DNA of 64,000 nt from Brachypterus glaber (lineage: Eukaryota; Arthropoda; Insecta; Coleoptera; Kateretidae). Shown in pieces: positions 11,689 to 24,400 of this stretch. Both the position numbers and the translations under genes were made by a program. Below the pieces are notes generated by a model. That model had not been told where the DNA came from. It did not search any database and saw nothing but the letters and a program-made list of their open reading frames with translations. The stretch lies in NCBI GenBank assembly GCA_958510825.1, contig OY294049.1:3038001-3102000 (forward strand). The letters are read 5' to 3'. How positions within the stretch are numbered: the stretch's first letter is position 1; the number at the start of each line of letters is the position of its first letter.

Positions 11689-11987
11689 ACCTGTGTTTCA
11701 TTTATTTATGAACTATCCATGAAGCCCGTTCCTCGCACGGATTATTTAAAAACTAAAATTAGTTCTCTCTTTACTTGCCTTGTTTAATAATTTCCCCGCA
11801 ATTAAGGGTCTTTTTTTTTAATTTTTAGTTTTTTTTTTCGAATTTTAGATTTCTTTTGAGGGGTTAGGTGGATCAGAGGTCAAGTTTGGGATTTTCCCTG
11901 CGGGCGTGAAGGACACTCCATGCATATCAAATTTCAAGATTCTAGCTATTCTAAAAGACTGTTTAATAACACGGTCCTGCAAGGCCC

Positions 11988-12151
11988 TGCTTCATCCATG
12001 CGAATATATGATTTTGGATAATTCGACTATGCTGATTTTGATGCTGTACTTAGTTTTTTTTCCATCACGTAAGGATTTTGCGCAAAAAAAATTCGATTCG
12101 AAATCAGCATGTTCAAATTATCCAAAACCGTATATTCATTCCATGAAGCAG
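11988..12151. repeat. Inverted repeat, 164 bp
   Basis: CTGCTTCAT through ATTTTGGATAATTCG faces an inverted CAAATTATCCAAAAC through ATGAAGCAG. It borders the tandem array at 12151. Confidence 0.65.
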
Positions 12152-12900
12152 AAAAAAAAGTTAAATTTGCAGGGCTGTGTAATTTTTCCCCATTTGGGGG
12201 GGGGGGGGTAGATAGTGACACTAGATCTAGGTCTTAAGTTATCAAGGCGCCTTGCTAACTTAAGACCTAGGGTCCCTAGGGTTAGAGGGGTCGAACATCA
12301 AGTTTCTGATTTTTCCTGGAGTCTTGGCCCCTACATGGGGAATAGGTACTCTATCTACAAATCAAGTATCAAGTTTCTAGCTGTCCTAAAAGTGTGCAGA
12401 AAAAAAAAGTTAAATTTGCAGGGCTGTGTAATTTTTACCCATTTGGGGGGGGGGGGGGTTAGATAGGGACACTAGATCTAGGTCTTACGTTATCAAGGCG
12501 CCTTGCTAACTTAAGACCTAGGGTCCCTAGGGTTAGAGGGGTCGAACATCAAGTTTCTGATTTTTCCTGGAGTCTTGGCCCCCCCATGGGGAATAGGTAC
12601 TCTATCTACAAATCAAGTATCAAGTTTCTAGCTGTCCTAAAAGTGTGCAGAAAAAAAAAGGTTAAATTTGCAGGTTTTTGTAATTTTTCCCCATTTGGGG
12701 GGGGGGGGTTAGATAGGACACTAGATCTAGGTCTTAAGTTATCAAGGCGCCTTGCTAACTTAAGACCAAGATCTAGTGTCCCTAGGGTTAGAGGGGTCGC
12801 ACGTCAAGTTTCTGATTTTTCCTGGAGTCTTGGGCCCCCATGGGGAATAGGTACTCTACAAATCAAGTATCAAGTTTCTAGCTGTCCTAGAAGTGTGCTA
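12151..12900. repeat. Tandem array, three units of about 250 bp
   Basis: Units begin AAGTTAAATTTGCAGG near 12158, 12408 and 12660. Each carries a G-run (10-12 G), a dyad around AAGGCGCCTT flanked by CTTAAG on both sides, and the text TTTTTCCTGGAGTCTTGG. Degenerate outliers extend to about 11860 on the left and 13160 on the right. Open frames across it are by-products of the repetition. Confidence 0.88.
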
Positions 12901-13530
12901 AATTTTTTTTCCTTAATTGGGAGGGATAGGGGGTCGTAGGTCGTTTTTAATTTTTCCTGGGGTCGTGGCGGGATACTTTATGCACATACATAATTTTAAG
13001 TTTCTAGCTTTCTAGAAGAGTGTTTCGTAATTTTATCCAAATGGGAGGATTAGGAGGGTCAGACGTCAGGGATATAGGATGGCAATTATTCCTGGGGTCG
13101 AATGGGGTTACTTCATGAACATGCCAATTTTTAAGTGTCTAGCTATTCTGGAAGTGTGTCTTTAAACTGGACAACCATACTTACACATCCATAATAGGAT
13201 TTTTCCCTTTTTATATTATGGATAAAAAAAGATTTTTTTTTAAATAATAAATATTAATTTTAATATAAGAAATAATGAATTATTCATTATAAAATAAATA
13301 TAAAAATGTAAAAAAAATTAAATGTGTTAACTTTAACTTTAATTTAACTACAATAACTGCTATTTTAAAATCAGTCTGCATGATGGATTTGTACTTTATA
13401 CATAAATATAAAAATATACATTTTTAGGGGTCCTTTCAAATAAAAAAACTCTACAAAGTTTTTCTTGTCCATGATAAAAATAAAATTATGTGTGAGTGAG
13501 TTAGATCCTGTTCCGATGGGTTAAAATGCA

Positions 13531-13848
13531 TTTTCTCACTACCAACTAGGTAAGTTGACATTACTTAATCAAAAGTTCGACAGTAATGGAAAGTACTATA
13601 TCGAGAACACTTAGTGATAGATAAAATCAATACAAACAAAACCGTAACTAAAGACAGAAAAAACGATTTACCGAACAAGGACACTAAGTGTGCTTACATT
13701 TGCCGCGGAGGACATCTAGACACAAGACTAATATTTCTAATTTTATAGAGTGATTCCATAAAATAATGATTTCTTGAATTGTCACACATATAAATGTCAA
13801 AAACATTATTAATAAAATGAGATTTTAACTCCTTGGTAGTGAGAAAAA
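13531..13848. repeat. Dispersed 320-bp element, copy 1
   Basis: Terminal inverted repeat TTTTCTCACTACCAA at the left and its complement TTGGTAGTGAGAAAAA at the right. A second copy lies in opposite orientation at 54353-54642. Confidence 0.8.
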
Positions 13849-14213
13849 CGAGGTCCGGTTAGTTGGCCGAAGCGGAACTAAAAGTTTATGAGACACCCTA
13901 TATCTATTATAGATTCAAAAATTATACGTGATGGAAACAAAAAAATGGTGTTTGGCAGTCAGTGGGTCTTAACTAAGCTAGAAAAAAGAAAAATAAAAAA
14001 AAAACATCCGCTCACAAAATCCTTGTTGACCTGTGTTATTACTTATTTTGTTGTAACAATGTGGCACATTTCAAAATAAATTTCAAAAACTTATAAATAA
14101 TGCGCTTGAGTTCAAATCTAATCTACATCATTGCCTAATGGTCATTTTCTAAGGCTACTAGATAAACAAATAATACGTTATTTTAAGCTATGACGGCAGA
14201 TATATAATATATA

Positions 14214-14520
14214 TGATATTTTGGTCAGTTACAAATATCATTAACCTTTGACAATTAAACATGTAAACATAACGTCCAAATATGGTCTTTCCAGAAATTT
14301 TGAGTTCAATTTGACTACCGCTTATAGCGTGGAGGCCTCTGGTTACTAGCCTCAAAGACTGACCGCGTCCAGACACCAAGGAAAGCGGAAAGCTGTAGAC
14401 TCCATAGGGTATTCCCAATGGTAGGCCTGGAGGGCCACCATTTACTAATCCAGTGATGTGCACTAAATTAGCATGCTGACCACAGTAAGGCTGACTGACT
14501 AAAATTTGGTTGTTTAATAC
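14214..14520 (-). other. Unidentified coding-like block
   Basis: The minus strand is open and richer in G and C than its surroundings. It reads SQPYCGQHANLVHITGLVNG, then GPPGLPLGIPYGVYSFPLSL and SLRLVTRGLHAIS. Composition and codon use look protein-coding. I recognise no domain. A possible acceptor (ATTTTAG) precedes it near 14505, but no good donor follows. It could be an exon of an unseen gene, a mobile-element relic or a decayed copy. Confidence 0.3.
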
Positions 14521-15205
14521 TTATTAAAAAATTAGATGATATTGCTGGTGAGATACAGTAGCCTGGTGAATGTGTTCTTTAAATGTGATTATCAGTTGTG
14601 GTAAATATTAAACAGTTCATTGGTGAATATTATATTTTATTAAAAAAAAAATAAACAGTATAAAGTTGAAGGTCTACGTTAATTATAAACCTTAACAACT
14701 ATTCTATCATAAAACAAAAAATGTTTCAGATTCGCATTAAAACTGATGATGATGATGAATACTAGTGACGTTTTGTTGGTAAAATTTAATGCAAGAAATG
14801 ATAAATAATTTATTTCCTGTTATTAAATTACCAACAAGAATCAGTACAAAATTATTGGTAAACGAAACTAAACAAAAAGTTAAAACTACCATACATTTTT
14901 TATTAAATGCCAATTAATGTTTACCACAACAGTTAGTAACTAGAGCAGGAGCTGATTCTTTCCGTGGGTACAATAAAAAAAACATCTTGATTCCTTTAAT
15001 TATAAGTGAGTGTTCGGCTCAAAATGTGGTTTGCAAAGGCGAAATATAACATATATATTTATTTAGTTTTATTTAAAAGGACCCTTAATAAAATATACAT
15101 ATAGATTACTGTGAAATTCACAATGTGAATTCCCCTATTTTTTTTAATGTAACATTTCGATGACTTATATAATTAATAATTACGGTATTAATTAGTAATT
15201 ATTAA
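14521..15205. other. Intergenic region after HAUS3
   Basis: AT-rich. It holds two candidate HAUS3 poly(A) signals on the minus strand (TTTATT on the plus strand at 15058-15063 and 15068-15073). I see nothing else. Confidence 0.4.
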
Positions 15206-15403
15206 TTACATCATTTGAGTAAGATTTAACCTCGACCCAAAATTACTTACGAGGGTTATATCTGGTGGGTGAAGAGGTTGATGATCATCTTTTTTGAACT
15301 GTTCTATTTCTTGGATAATAGACATCATTCTTTCTGGATCTTTTAGGAAAAACATCCACAATTGGTTTCTGTAATGTTTCCATTTGTTACTTGATATATT
15401 TCT
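15206..15403 (-). CDS. HAUS3: HAUS3 exon 10: conserved C-terminus
   Basis: Acceptor TTTATTTCAG on the minus strand. It encodes RNISSNKWKHYRNQLWMFFL and about 30 more residues to PPDITL. A good donor, GTAAGT, occurs at 15250; if unused, the frame continues 14 residues to a stop at 15206. Which end is real cannot be told from sequence alone. Confidence 0.8.
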   Translation of the reverse strand, partial: RNISSNKWKHYRNQLWMFFLKDPERMMSIIQEIEQFKKDDHQPLHPPDITLVSNFGSRLNLTQMM

Positions 15404-18400
15404 CTGAAATAAAAAGAAAACTTTCAATATTTTATTTAATATTAATTTATATTTGAACAAATCTTTTAGAAATTTAATTTAAAAACTAGCTTCACAGAAA
15501 ATGAAATGTAAGGCATTCCGCGAAGAAAATCTTGCGCTCGTAAAAAGTAAATGAAAAATGTTTCTGCTTTTATATTTTACTAAAAGATAGTATATTGTTT
15601 TACAAAAAGGAAACGTGAAGCTTTTTTTACTAGTCTGTAGAATTTACGGACGACGCGAAATCCGGAAACTACAGCCGAGTAAAAAAGCACTTTTCCTCTG
15701 AGTGAAACATACTATTTTTTCTTCAAGCATCCTATGTTTTTATTTTAATATTAATTTTTGAATTTAATTTATTCAGTAATAAAGTATGTTTTTTTTTTAT
15801 TAAAATAGGCCAATATAACCCTTTCGAAATAAACTTAAACCTTCCTTAGCAAATTTTAATTTTTTTTCGTAGGCTAAATCGTACACCTTTCGCGATTTCG
15901 ATGGTAACTTGTCTAATGTAGCATTTGCAATTTCGGAGAGATTTGTAGGTTTAACCATATATTCTTCTTCAATCATTTTTATACAAGGTTTTGCACAGAA
16001 TCTCGAGTCAAACACCTGTTTACATAATAAACAAACAAGTTTGAAATATGGCTGTCATCAAAGTCAAAGAGTGCTGCCGCCAGTGGTGGTTTTACTATCT
16101 AACTTTTTTTTACGGCGTACAACAATGAACTCATTTTTTTACTGAAAAAAAATAGATCACTTCTAACTAGTGTGTCCAGTTATAAAATATAAACATTTTA
16201 GTACGCTTGAAGAAAAAAGATTATTTCCACCAAAAAAGACTTTGAATCGGTCGGCCTGTCCGTAAATTTGTGACCACAACAACACGACAACGTTTTTAGC
16301 CAAAGACTTCAAAATTTGGACCAAAGGTTCCTTATCCAAAGTTCTATGATCGTTTTTAATAAAAATCTAGCAAATATGCACTAAACACGGCGAACTTGGA
16401 TCAAAACAAAACTGCTTGCACCAATGGGATTTTTTCATAAATCTCTTCTACGATGTCTCACGAGTATTCATTGTCAATATGAAAATAATCGGTAAAGGGA
16501 TTCGTGAGATAAATAGAATTTCATTTTTTTATATTTTTTTCAGTGTATGTATAATTTTTATTACAAATATCGAAAGAGTTTATTTATTTAAGAAATTTTG
16601 TCTTTATTTTCATTTGTTTCTAAATTATTTAAAATCAAAATTAACAAAACTCATGTTTTAATCAAGTAACCTGTTGTAACCTGTTGAAATATTTAAAACT
16701 GTTAAAATAATTTAAAATTAGCTTAACGCCATCTACAAATTTTATGTTAGAAAATTAACACAAAATGGCTCTAACTTAGTACCAACGCCAACTTAATTTT
16801 ATTCTATAGATATTGTGTTCTGGCTCGGTTCTGACGCTTAGAGCCGTTTTGAGGTAATTTTCTAACATAAAATTTGAAGATATCGTTAAGCTAATTGTAA
16901 ATTATTAAAAAAAACTTTCTGCTTTTTACTTACCATATTAGCCATGGTTTTGACTCCCAATTGTACAGATGAGACCTGAGAATTTAAATGTTTATCCAAT
17001 TCATGAAACATTAAATGCAAATTAAATGGAATTGTGACAATTCTGTTTGTAGGTCCACCTATTAAAAATCTTTGTAAAATATCAATGTTGTCAGAGCTAA
17101 AAGTAAAAAAATAATTGGATGTCTCGGATTAAAACCATTTGTTAAGATTTAACAAATATATTTACATGAAAAAATTATATGAAATTTTTGACTATGGTCT
17201 GTTTCATCAAGCAAGATAGTAAATTAAAAATCGCACAGTAAATATTTATTGTTATATATTATTATAAAAATTGTATTTATACATATATGGGACGTTCTTT
17301 TTTTTGAAAAATTTCAAAATGAAGGCTGAAAATGGCGGCTGGAAACCAGAGAAAAATCGAGAGTTCGAATCAAAAAGCTTGTAAGAAAAAAAATTGACAT
17401 TCGATTGGTTTGGGCTCAAATTGTTGGTATTTGACGTCCCCAAACAGTTTTTAAGGTAGATAGGAGAAATGCAACATTGCGGATCCAAGATGGCGGCTAA
17501 AACCTCGTCGAAATAGTCGAAATTAAAAAAAAAATCATCCGATTAATGCCAAATTTAGTTTGTGGGGGTTTTCGAGGTGGCTGATCACAAATCCAAAGTT
17601 GGAATTGCAAAATTCGAGATGGCGGATCCAATATGGCGGTCCCAATTTTCGAAAATCAACCGTTTACGGGGGTTTTTGAGGTCGTTGATCGAAAATCAAA
17701 CCATGTCATCTCATGGTTTTGGTCCGCTATCTTGGATTTTGCAAATCTGACTTCGGATTCGTGATCAGCGACCTTAAAGCCGCCATCTGGGTTCCGCAGT
17801 GTTGAATTTCTCCAATCTACCTTAAACGTCAAATACCAACAATATGAGCCCAAACCCAATTGAATCATACCACCATTTTTTTCTTACAAGCTTTTTGATT
17901 CGAACTCTCGATTTTTCTCTGGCTATTTTGAAATTTTCCAAAACGCCACACTGGACTTATGGTCAATAAGGAACCTTTTAAGACCAAGATCACTAAAATT
18001 CATCAACAGGAAATTTGGGCGGAGCTTTGTTTCGTTTGACAAAGAACGTCACATATACTTGTCTTTTAAAAAAGTGACAACTTACATTTCTTTGGCTCTA
18101 TTTTGATAAGTTATATTATCCTGGACAAAAAGTTGCTTTTCCAATGCATGCAAGTCGTCCTTAAACTCCGTAAAGATTTGAAATGCGTCATTTAATGAAA
18201 CCAGGTTATTATTGTTTAATAAATTAACCACATCTTTTATCAACTTATATTTTTCTTCGACTGGTTTAGATTGATACAGTTTCATTTCATTAATAATCTC
18301 AGTCATTTTTTCCTAAAAACTTAATTATATAATTAAAATTCATTAAAAAATGGTTAATATTTTACATAATTTCAATATTTGAATATTTTTAATCCACTTA

Positions 18401-21400
18401 CAGTTCTGTATACACAACTTTGCAAATCCTTGGTAGTATAACTTAAAATTTTTTTAAACAATTTATCAGTACCATCAATATCTTTCTTTTCCTCAGCTAA
18501 TAACAATTTAAGTATGTTACTAAAAGTGAATATTTTTTGCATACAATTGGTGGATTTTGACAAAATATCCAATTTACTCCTAAAATTAAACATATATGGG
18601 TAAATATATTTTTACGGGAAAAAACGAAGATCGAAATTAAAAAAAATTAATGTGTTCAATTTTATTTTAAATATAGTTTGCATAAAATGTGTTATCAGCG
18701 GTATTTTACCACTAAACATTGTGTTAAGTTTTTCTTGTACAATTTTAAAGAGTAAGAACCCCCCTCTAATTGAAGCAAGTGCATTTTTCTCAAAAACGGA
18801 AAAATATAGCGATTTACTTTAAAGACATTCGGAATCAGGTAAAAAATACTATCGGAATCCTTCGACAAAATATGCAATTTATTATCAGAATTATTCTGCA
18901 GAAGATTATTTACCATTATTTACCAAAAACAAGTTTTCTGGATTTAGCTGTAAATCGTTCTGTAATGTGTAGACATTCTGCTATCATGATCCATAATCAG
19001 ATTTTTCTCTAGAGCTACTTCATCTCATTAATCCTTCAGGAATGCCCGTTAACGGGCATTATTTACTTAATTTAATTTTAATATAATACAGATTAATAAG
19101 TTCCATAGATTAATTAGTCACTTTAGACACGTCACACAACTGACATTTGAAAATAAAAAAAAAACCGTATTTATTTAGCAGAAATATTTTTTTTTTTTAG
19201 CCCGGGACAGCTTTTTTCGTTTAGATATATATTTACCCACACGTTATAATGAAAATTATAATATTTTGATTGAAGAAACTACCATTTAGTCAAAACAAAA
19301 TCGAGGTGGCCACACATTTTTCCTTTTCATTTTCCCTGATTTTCCCTGATTTTTCTTGATACAGCACGTTTTTTGTTTTTTTTTTAATTTTTAGGCACCA
19401 TTAGTTCTTTTAATACCTAATTTAAATATTTACTGAAAAAGTTCATAGTAAATCGGAGTTTTGCTTCTATTTTTTTTAAGTGGCTCCTAAAATCTTCCAG
19501 AAAAGGTACCCACTTTTTTTGTTTAATTTCGTTAAATATTTCTAAATATTCCAGTATTTTTTTTTTGTAAAATTATTTAAATCATTTAAAAATTAACAAA
19601 TTTAAAGGGAAGGCCTTCCTTAAGGAACAAATATCCTTAAATTCAGTCAGGGGCTATTCGTCTGACTAATTCAGGTACTTACTGATATTTATTCAACTTG
19701 TCCTTTACTATTCTTAGTTTTGGTTGAACTATAAACTGATTAGAAAATTTGTTTACCATACTATCAAGTATACCACATATCAATTTATAATGTTCTCGTT
19801 TTGATTCAATGTTGACTTGTAGAAATACACTAAAAACAACAAAAATTAAAATTCATAGTTTTAACTGAATTGAATGAAGATATGCAATTAAAATTCAAAA
19901 CTAGTTAGAATAAAAAAATATATTTTAATCTTTTTTTCGTATTTTTGCAAAAATAAACTAAGTATTGTTTTACTGGTGGTATTTACTTACTCTTCTGCAA
20001 AATCCAGCATATAATCGGGTGAACAAGATAAAAGAAATTTATTTAAAGCAGCCTTTTGTTCCTCTTCAATTTTTTGGGCTAAATAATTTTGATAACCTAG
20101 ATGTATTCTAAAAACCAAATAAAATGTATTAATAAAGATTTTTTTTACTCACTTTACTCAGAATGCATACCTATTTTTCATTTTATTCAAGTTATCCTCT
20201 TTTAATGCAAAGGAACTATCATAATCTAAATTGGAATCATCCATTATATTGGTTAAAGAACCTTCTACCACTGTATTTAAATAAACTGACATATTTTCAA
20301 CATTTTCTTCGTAAACTGATGTATCCAGATTATTCATAAAGTTTGAAACATGAGCCTAAAATTAATTGGAATTTTTATTTTCATTCTGTTATTAATAATT
20401 ATAATAAATTTTACGACCAGTCTGAAAATTGATATTTTTATAAATGAAGAGTACATTAACACTGCCCTGCTCAGACAAGTTGTCCTATCTGCAAAAAATC
20501 ACTTTTTGAGATAAGCACACCATTGTATTGGTTTACACTAGCAATATGTGTCTACTAAAAAGAAATGTCCTATCTAAAACCCAAATCCTAAAAATTAGCC
20601 TTAGATGTTTGTCCTATGTGGAAAATTTTCAATGTTTTCTAAATAAAATTGTCCTAACTAGTCTTTACTAGACGAATAAGTCAGGACTAAGACTAACTTT
20701 GCAGATCTTAGTAATTTGATTGGACTTTTTAGATCATTTTGTCCTAACTTTCTCAGATATAACAAATGCATTTAGTATGACAATTTATTTTTCTGACAAA
20801 AAAATAAATATACTTTTTAAAGGATATCACGTATTTTTCATTTAAACCAAACGCCATATTTATTTAAACATGTTTTCAAAAAGAGCAAACAAAAACAATA
20901 AAATTGGCCATATCTCAAAACATCTAATTTTTTTCAGATAGGATAACTTGTCTTAGCAGGACAGTAACACAACCCCACATTGTGAGGCACGCATAAAATT
21001 TAAAAAAAAGTCCGAAGTTCTAATGAAGATTATGCATTTTTTGACGCTGAAACCGATCTGATATTTAAAAAAATCGTAAACGTTCAAAATCTTGAGATAT
21101 AGCGCACAATGTTTTTTTGTATGCAATGTAATCCGCAGGATTAAAAAATTTTTTTAGAAATATTGCTAAACAAAAATAATTTATGCCATTACTTGCAGAT
21201 TTTAAATATCTACCCTAGTTAATTTTTTACAGGCCCACACAGTTACAGCCAAAAATTTATATAATATATAATATATATATAAAATTATGTAAAACATAAT
21301 ATGTTTTATAGCATATTATGTTATATAAAAAATGTAGATTTTTTTTATCTCTATGGGTAGAGAGTCTGGGGGGGGGGTTTAATCTTGCACATGTCAAAAG

Positions 21401-24400
21401 AAATATACAGGGTGTCTTAACGAAGCCGACTCGGTCGATATATAGTAAAGTATCCACTTAAGAGAAAAACTTTAATATGAACAGTTGTAGGGTTTTAAAA
21501 AAGGCATTTTAAAAATATTTTAAAATATACAGGATGGTCCTCTTAGGGACATCTGACTTATTTTTTTTTAATGGAATGGTACATTTTTTTATTATGCCAT
21601 CTTATTTCTCATTCAAACGCCTTTATTTTGATACCATATTGTATGGGTCTATTATTTATACTTTTTGATATATCATTTTTTTTTTTTTTTGAGAAAAAAC
21701 ACATTAAGATAAAACCTTCTAGAATTTCTTTATTTTTTGACAAAAATTCATAATAAATATCCAAACTTTCGGATTTTCAAACATAAAAAACTCAATTTTT
21801 TTAAATGGAATGCTATATTTTTTTATTCACTCGTTAAATGTAGAATGAAATTCTGCATAAAATGGTATAGATACTTTATAGATCCACCACTAGTTTTCTG
21901 ATAAAATTTTGCCACTGTACGTGTGATTTTGTAACAAATTAGGGATCAGGGTTCTGGTTCCAGACAATTTTATGACATATTTCTGTTGACATGTGCAACG
22001 TTAAACCCCCAGACTCTCCACCCCTGGAGATAAAAAAAATAAAAATATTTTTTTTATAAAACATATGTATGTAGTAGTTTACATATGTAAATTTTTGTAT
22101 CTGTATTGTTTATATAAATAAAATCCGCAAGTTATGGAATTAATCATTTTTATTTAGAAATATTTCCATATATTTTTTTTTTTTTGAAATCCTGCAGATT
22201 TTTTTTTGGACTCATACTAACGAAAAAACATTGCTCGCTATATCTCAAGATTTTGAGGGTCCACGATATTTTTAAATATCAGATTGTGTTTCAGCGTCAA
22301 AAAATGCATAGGAATACCATAGTCTTCATTAGAACTCCAAACTTTTTTTTTATTTTGTGGGGCTGTGTAATTTTACAGTAATTTATTATCATAAGGAGTT
22401 AAATGCCACTGGCTCAATTTTTCAGAAGAAGAATATTTTTTTCCCTGATATTTCAAAAATGTTCACTACTTTTTATGTATTGTTTTTACTTTCTACTAAA
22501 GAGACAGTATTCTGGCCTAAAATAAAATAAAATTTTTTCTTGCATTATTCGTATAAAAATGTAAAAAAATTGTCTCGTCTGTTGGTCTGTCTTAAAAGCC
22601 ACCAGGTTTTCAAAAACAAATCCCTGATTTTGAAACAATATACAGGGCTATGCAGAAATAAGTTCGAGAAATTTAAGAGGCGTTTCTACGTTAATATGAA
22701 AAAAGGTTCCTGTAGAGGTTGGTCCGGAAATGAGCCCTAGGGGAGTTACGAGCATCCTAATAGATAGTTTTTATTTGATATTTCTGGAACAACAGTAACG
22801 ATTTTTTGCACATGCCTCAATATTGATAAAGGCTGTCCTTTTATGTAATTTTTGTTTCGTAATTTTAACCAGGGACGTGCAAAATGGGGGGGGGGAGGCG
22901 ATGTCACTTTTTGCGCAAAACTTTTTTATGCGTAGATTTTTTGACATTTTCTCAATAAAATATTAATCTTTAACCTTTTCGCTCCGGGACTGGTCCATGT
23001 ATGGACCAACAAGAAAAGCGAACGTAATAGATGTTCATAAGGTCAACTTAATGCACTAAATTTAGGAAAAGTATTGAAAAAAATCCTGGTTACTTCTTTG
23101 ACCTTCAAAATTAACTTTGAAGGTCAAACAATGAAAATGCGTATTTGTGATTGAAAATTGGTATACCTACGTTTTATGAGACGCTGAATACGATAAAATT
23201 AGTAAAAAAATTCTAGTGACTTCGTTGACCTTGAACTTTGAAGGTCTAAGTATGAAAATGCGTGTTTGCGCTTAAAAACTTGAAAATTGGTGTACCTAGA
23301 TTGTATCGGCTATAATAAATAAGAATATTAGTAAATAAGTCTATCCCACCGACTTTGAAGCGCTAATACCCAATTTCATGATTTGACCTTGAAAGTTCAA
23401 GGTCAAAGAGGTGACAAGAACTTTTTTACTATTTTTATCGTATTTAGCGGCTCATAAAACATAGGTATACCAATTTTCAAGCTCAAATACGTATTTTCAT
23501 TATTTGACCTTCAAAGTTCAAGGTCGAATATGAATCTGACATTTTTTTCACTATTTTTATTGTAATCAGCACATCAAAAACATTGAAAAGCCCTCTTAAA
23601 CCTTCACTTATAATTTTTTACATTAGCCTTAACTTTCTCTCCGGGAGTGGTCCATATATGGGCCAGCACTCCGAGTGGCGACTTGTCATAAGAAGTTCAT
23701 TCATTTAAGTCATGAAATTCAGCTAAAATGCGAGGTCAATTTTAAAGGAAAAATCCCCGGAGCGAAAAGGTTAATTAAAAATACATAAAAAAGGTACTCA
23801 TTATGTAACACCATAGAGCCAACAGTTTTCGAGAAAATTGCAATTAAAGAGGCAGGGTGATTTTATATTAAAAACTGTGAAAAAGTCTCGTATACATCTA
23901 GGTTCGAAAATCAGTTTTAAGAGTACTATGGCCTCTTAAAGAGTAACACTTTTTAAGGGACCGTAGCTCCCTTAAAAGCGATTCGTGGATATTTGTGTAT
24001 GGGAAGTTTTTTCGTAGTTTTTAATCTAGAATCTCTCTGCAGTATTATTGGTGCATTTTTTAGCTTCTATTTTTCATGCTCAGAACGTGAAATTGCCTCT
24101 TTAATTACAATTTTCTTGAAAATGGTTGGCTACACTAACATAGGGAGTACCTTTTTTTATGTATTTTTAATTGAAGATTCATATTTTATTGACAAAATAT
24201 CAACTTATTTTTCAATAACCCTGTATAGCTTTTCCCTAATGGAGCTCTCTACAACTAGAATTATGAAACAAAAGACGTGTAGCCTATCTCTATCTAATTT
24301 GAGCTACACTTTCCAGTCAACCAAATAAATACTGTATTTGTTTTTCATACAACAAATACAGTATTTATTTGGTTGGCCGAAAAGTGTAGCACTGAGTGGC

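Noticed and set aside
12215..12939. Open frames of 83 and 117 codons
   Set aside because: They run through the 250-bp tandem units and repeat the same peptide; a by-product of repetition.
16713..16902. Wording on the position of the 190-bp inverted repeat relative to HAUS3 exon 9
   Set aside because: The reliable statement is only that it lies in intron 9, 32 bp beyond the exon 9 donor; the mixed wording in its feature entry about an acceptor side should be disregarded.
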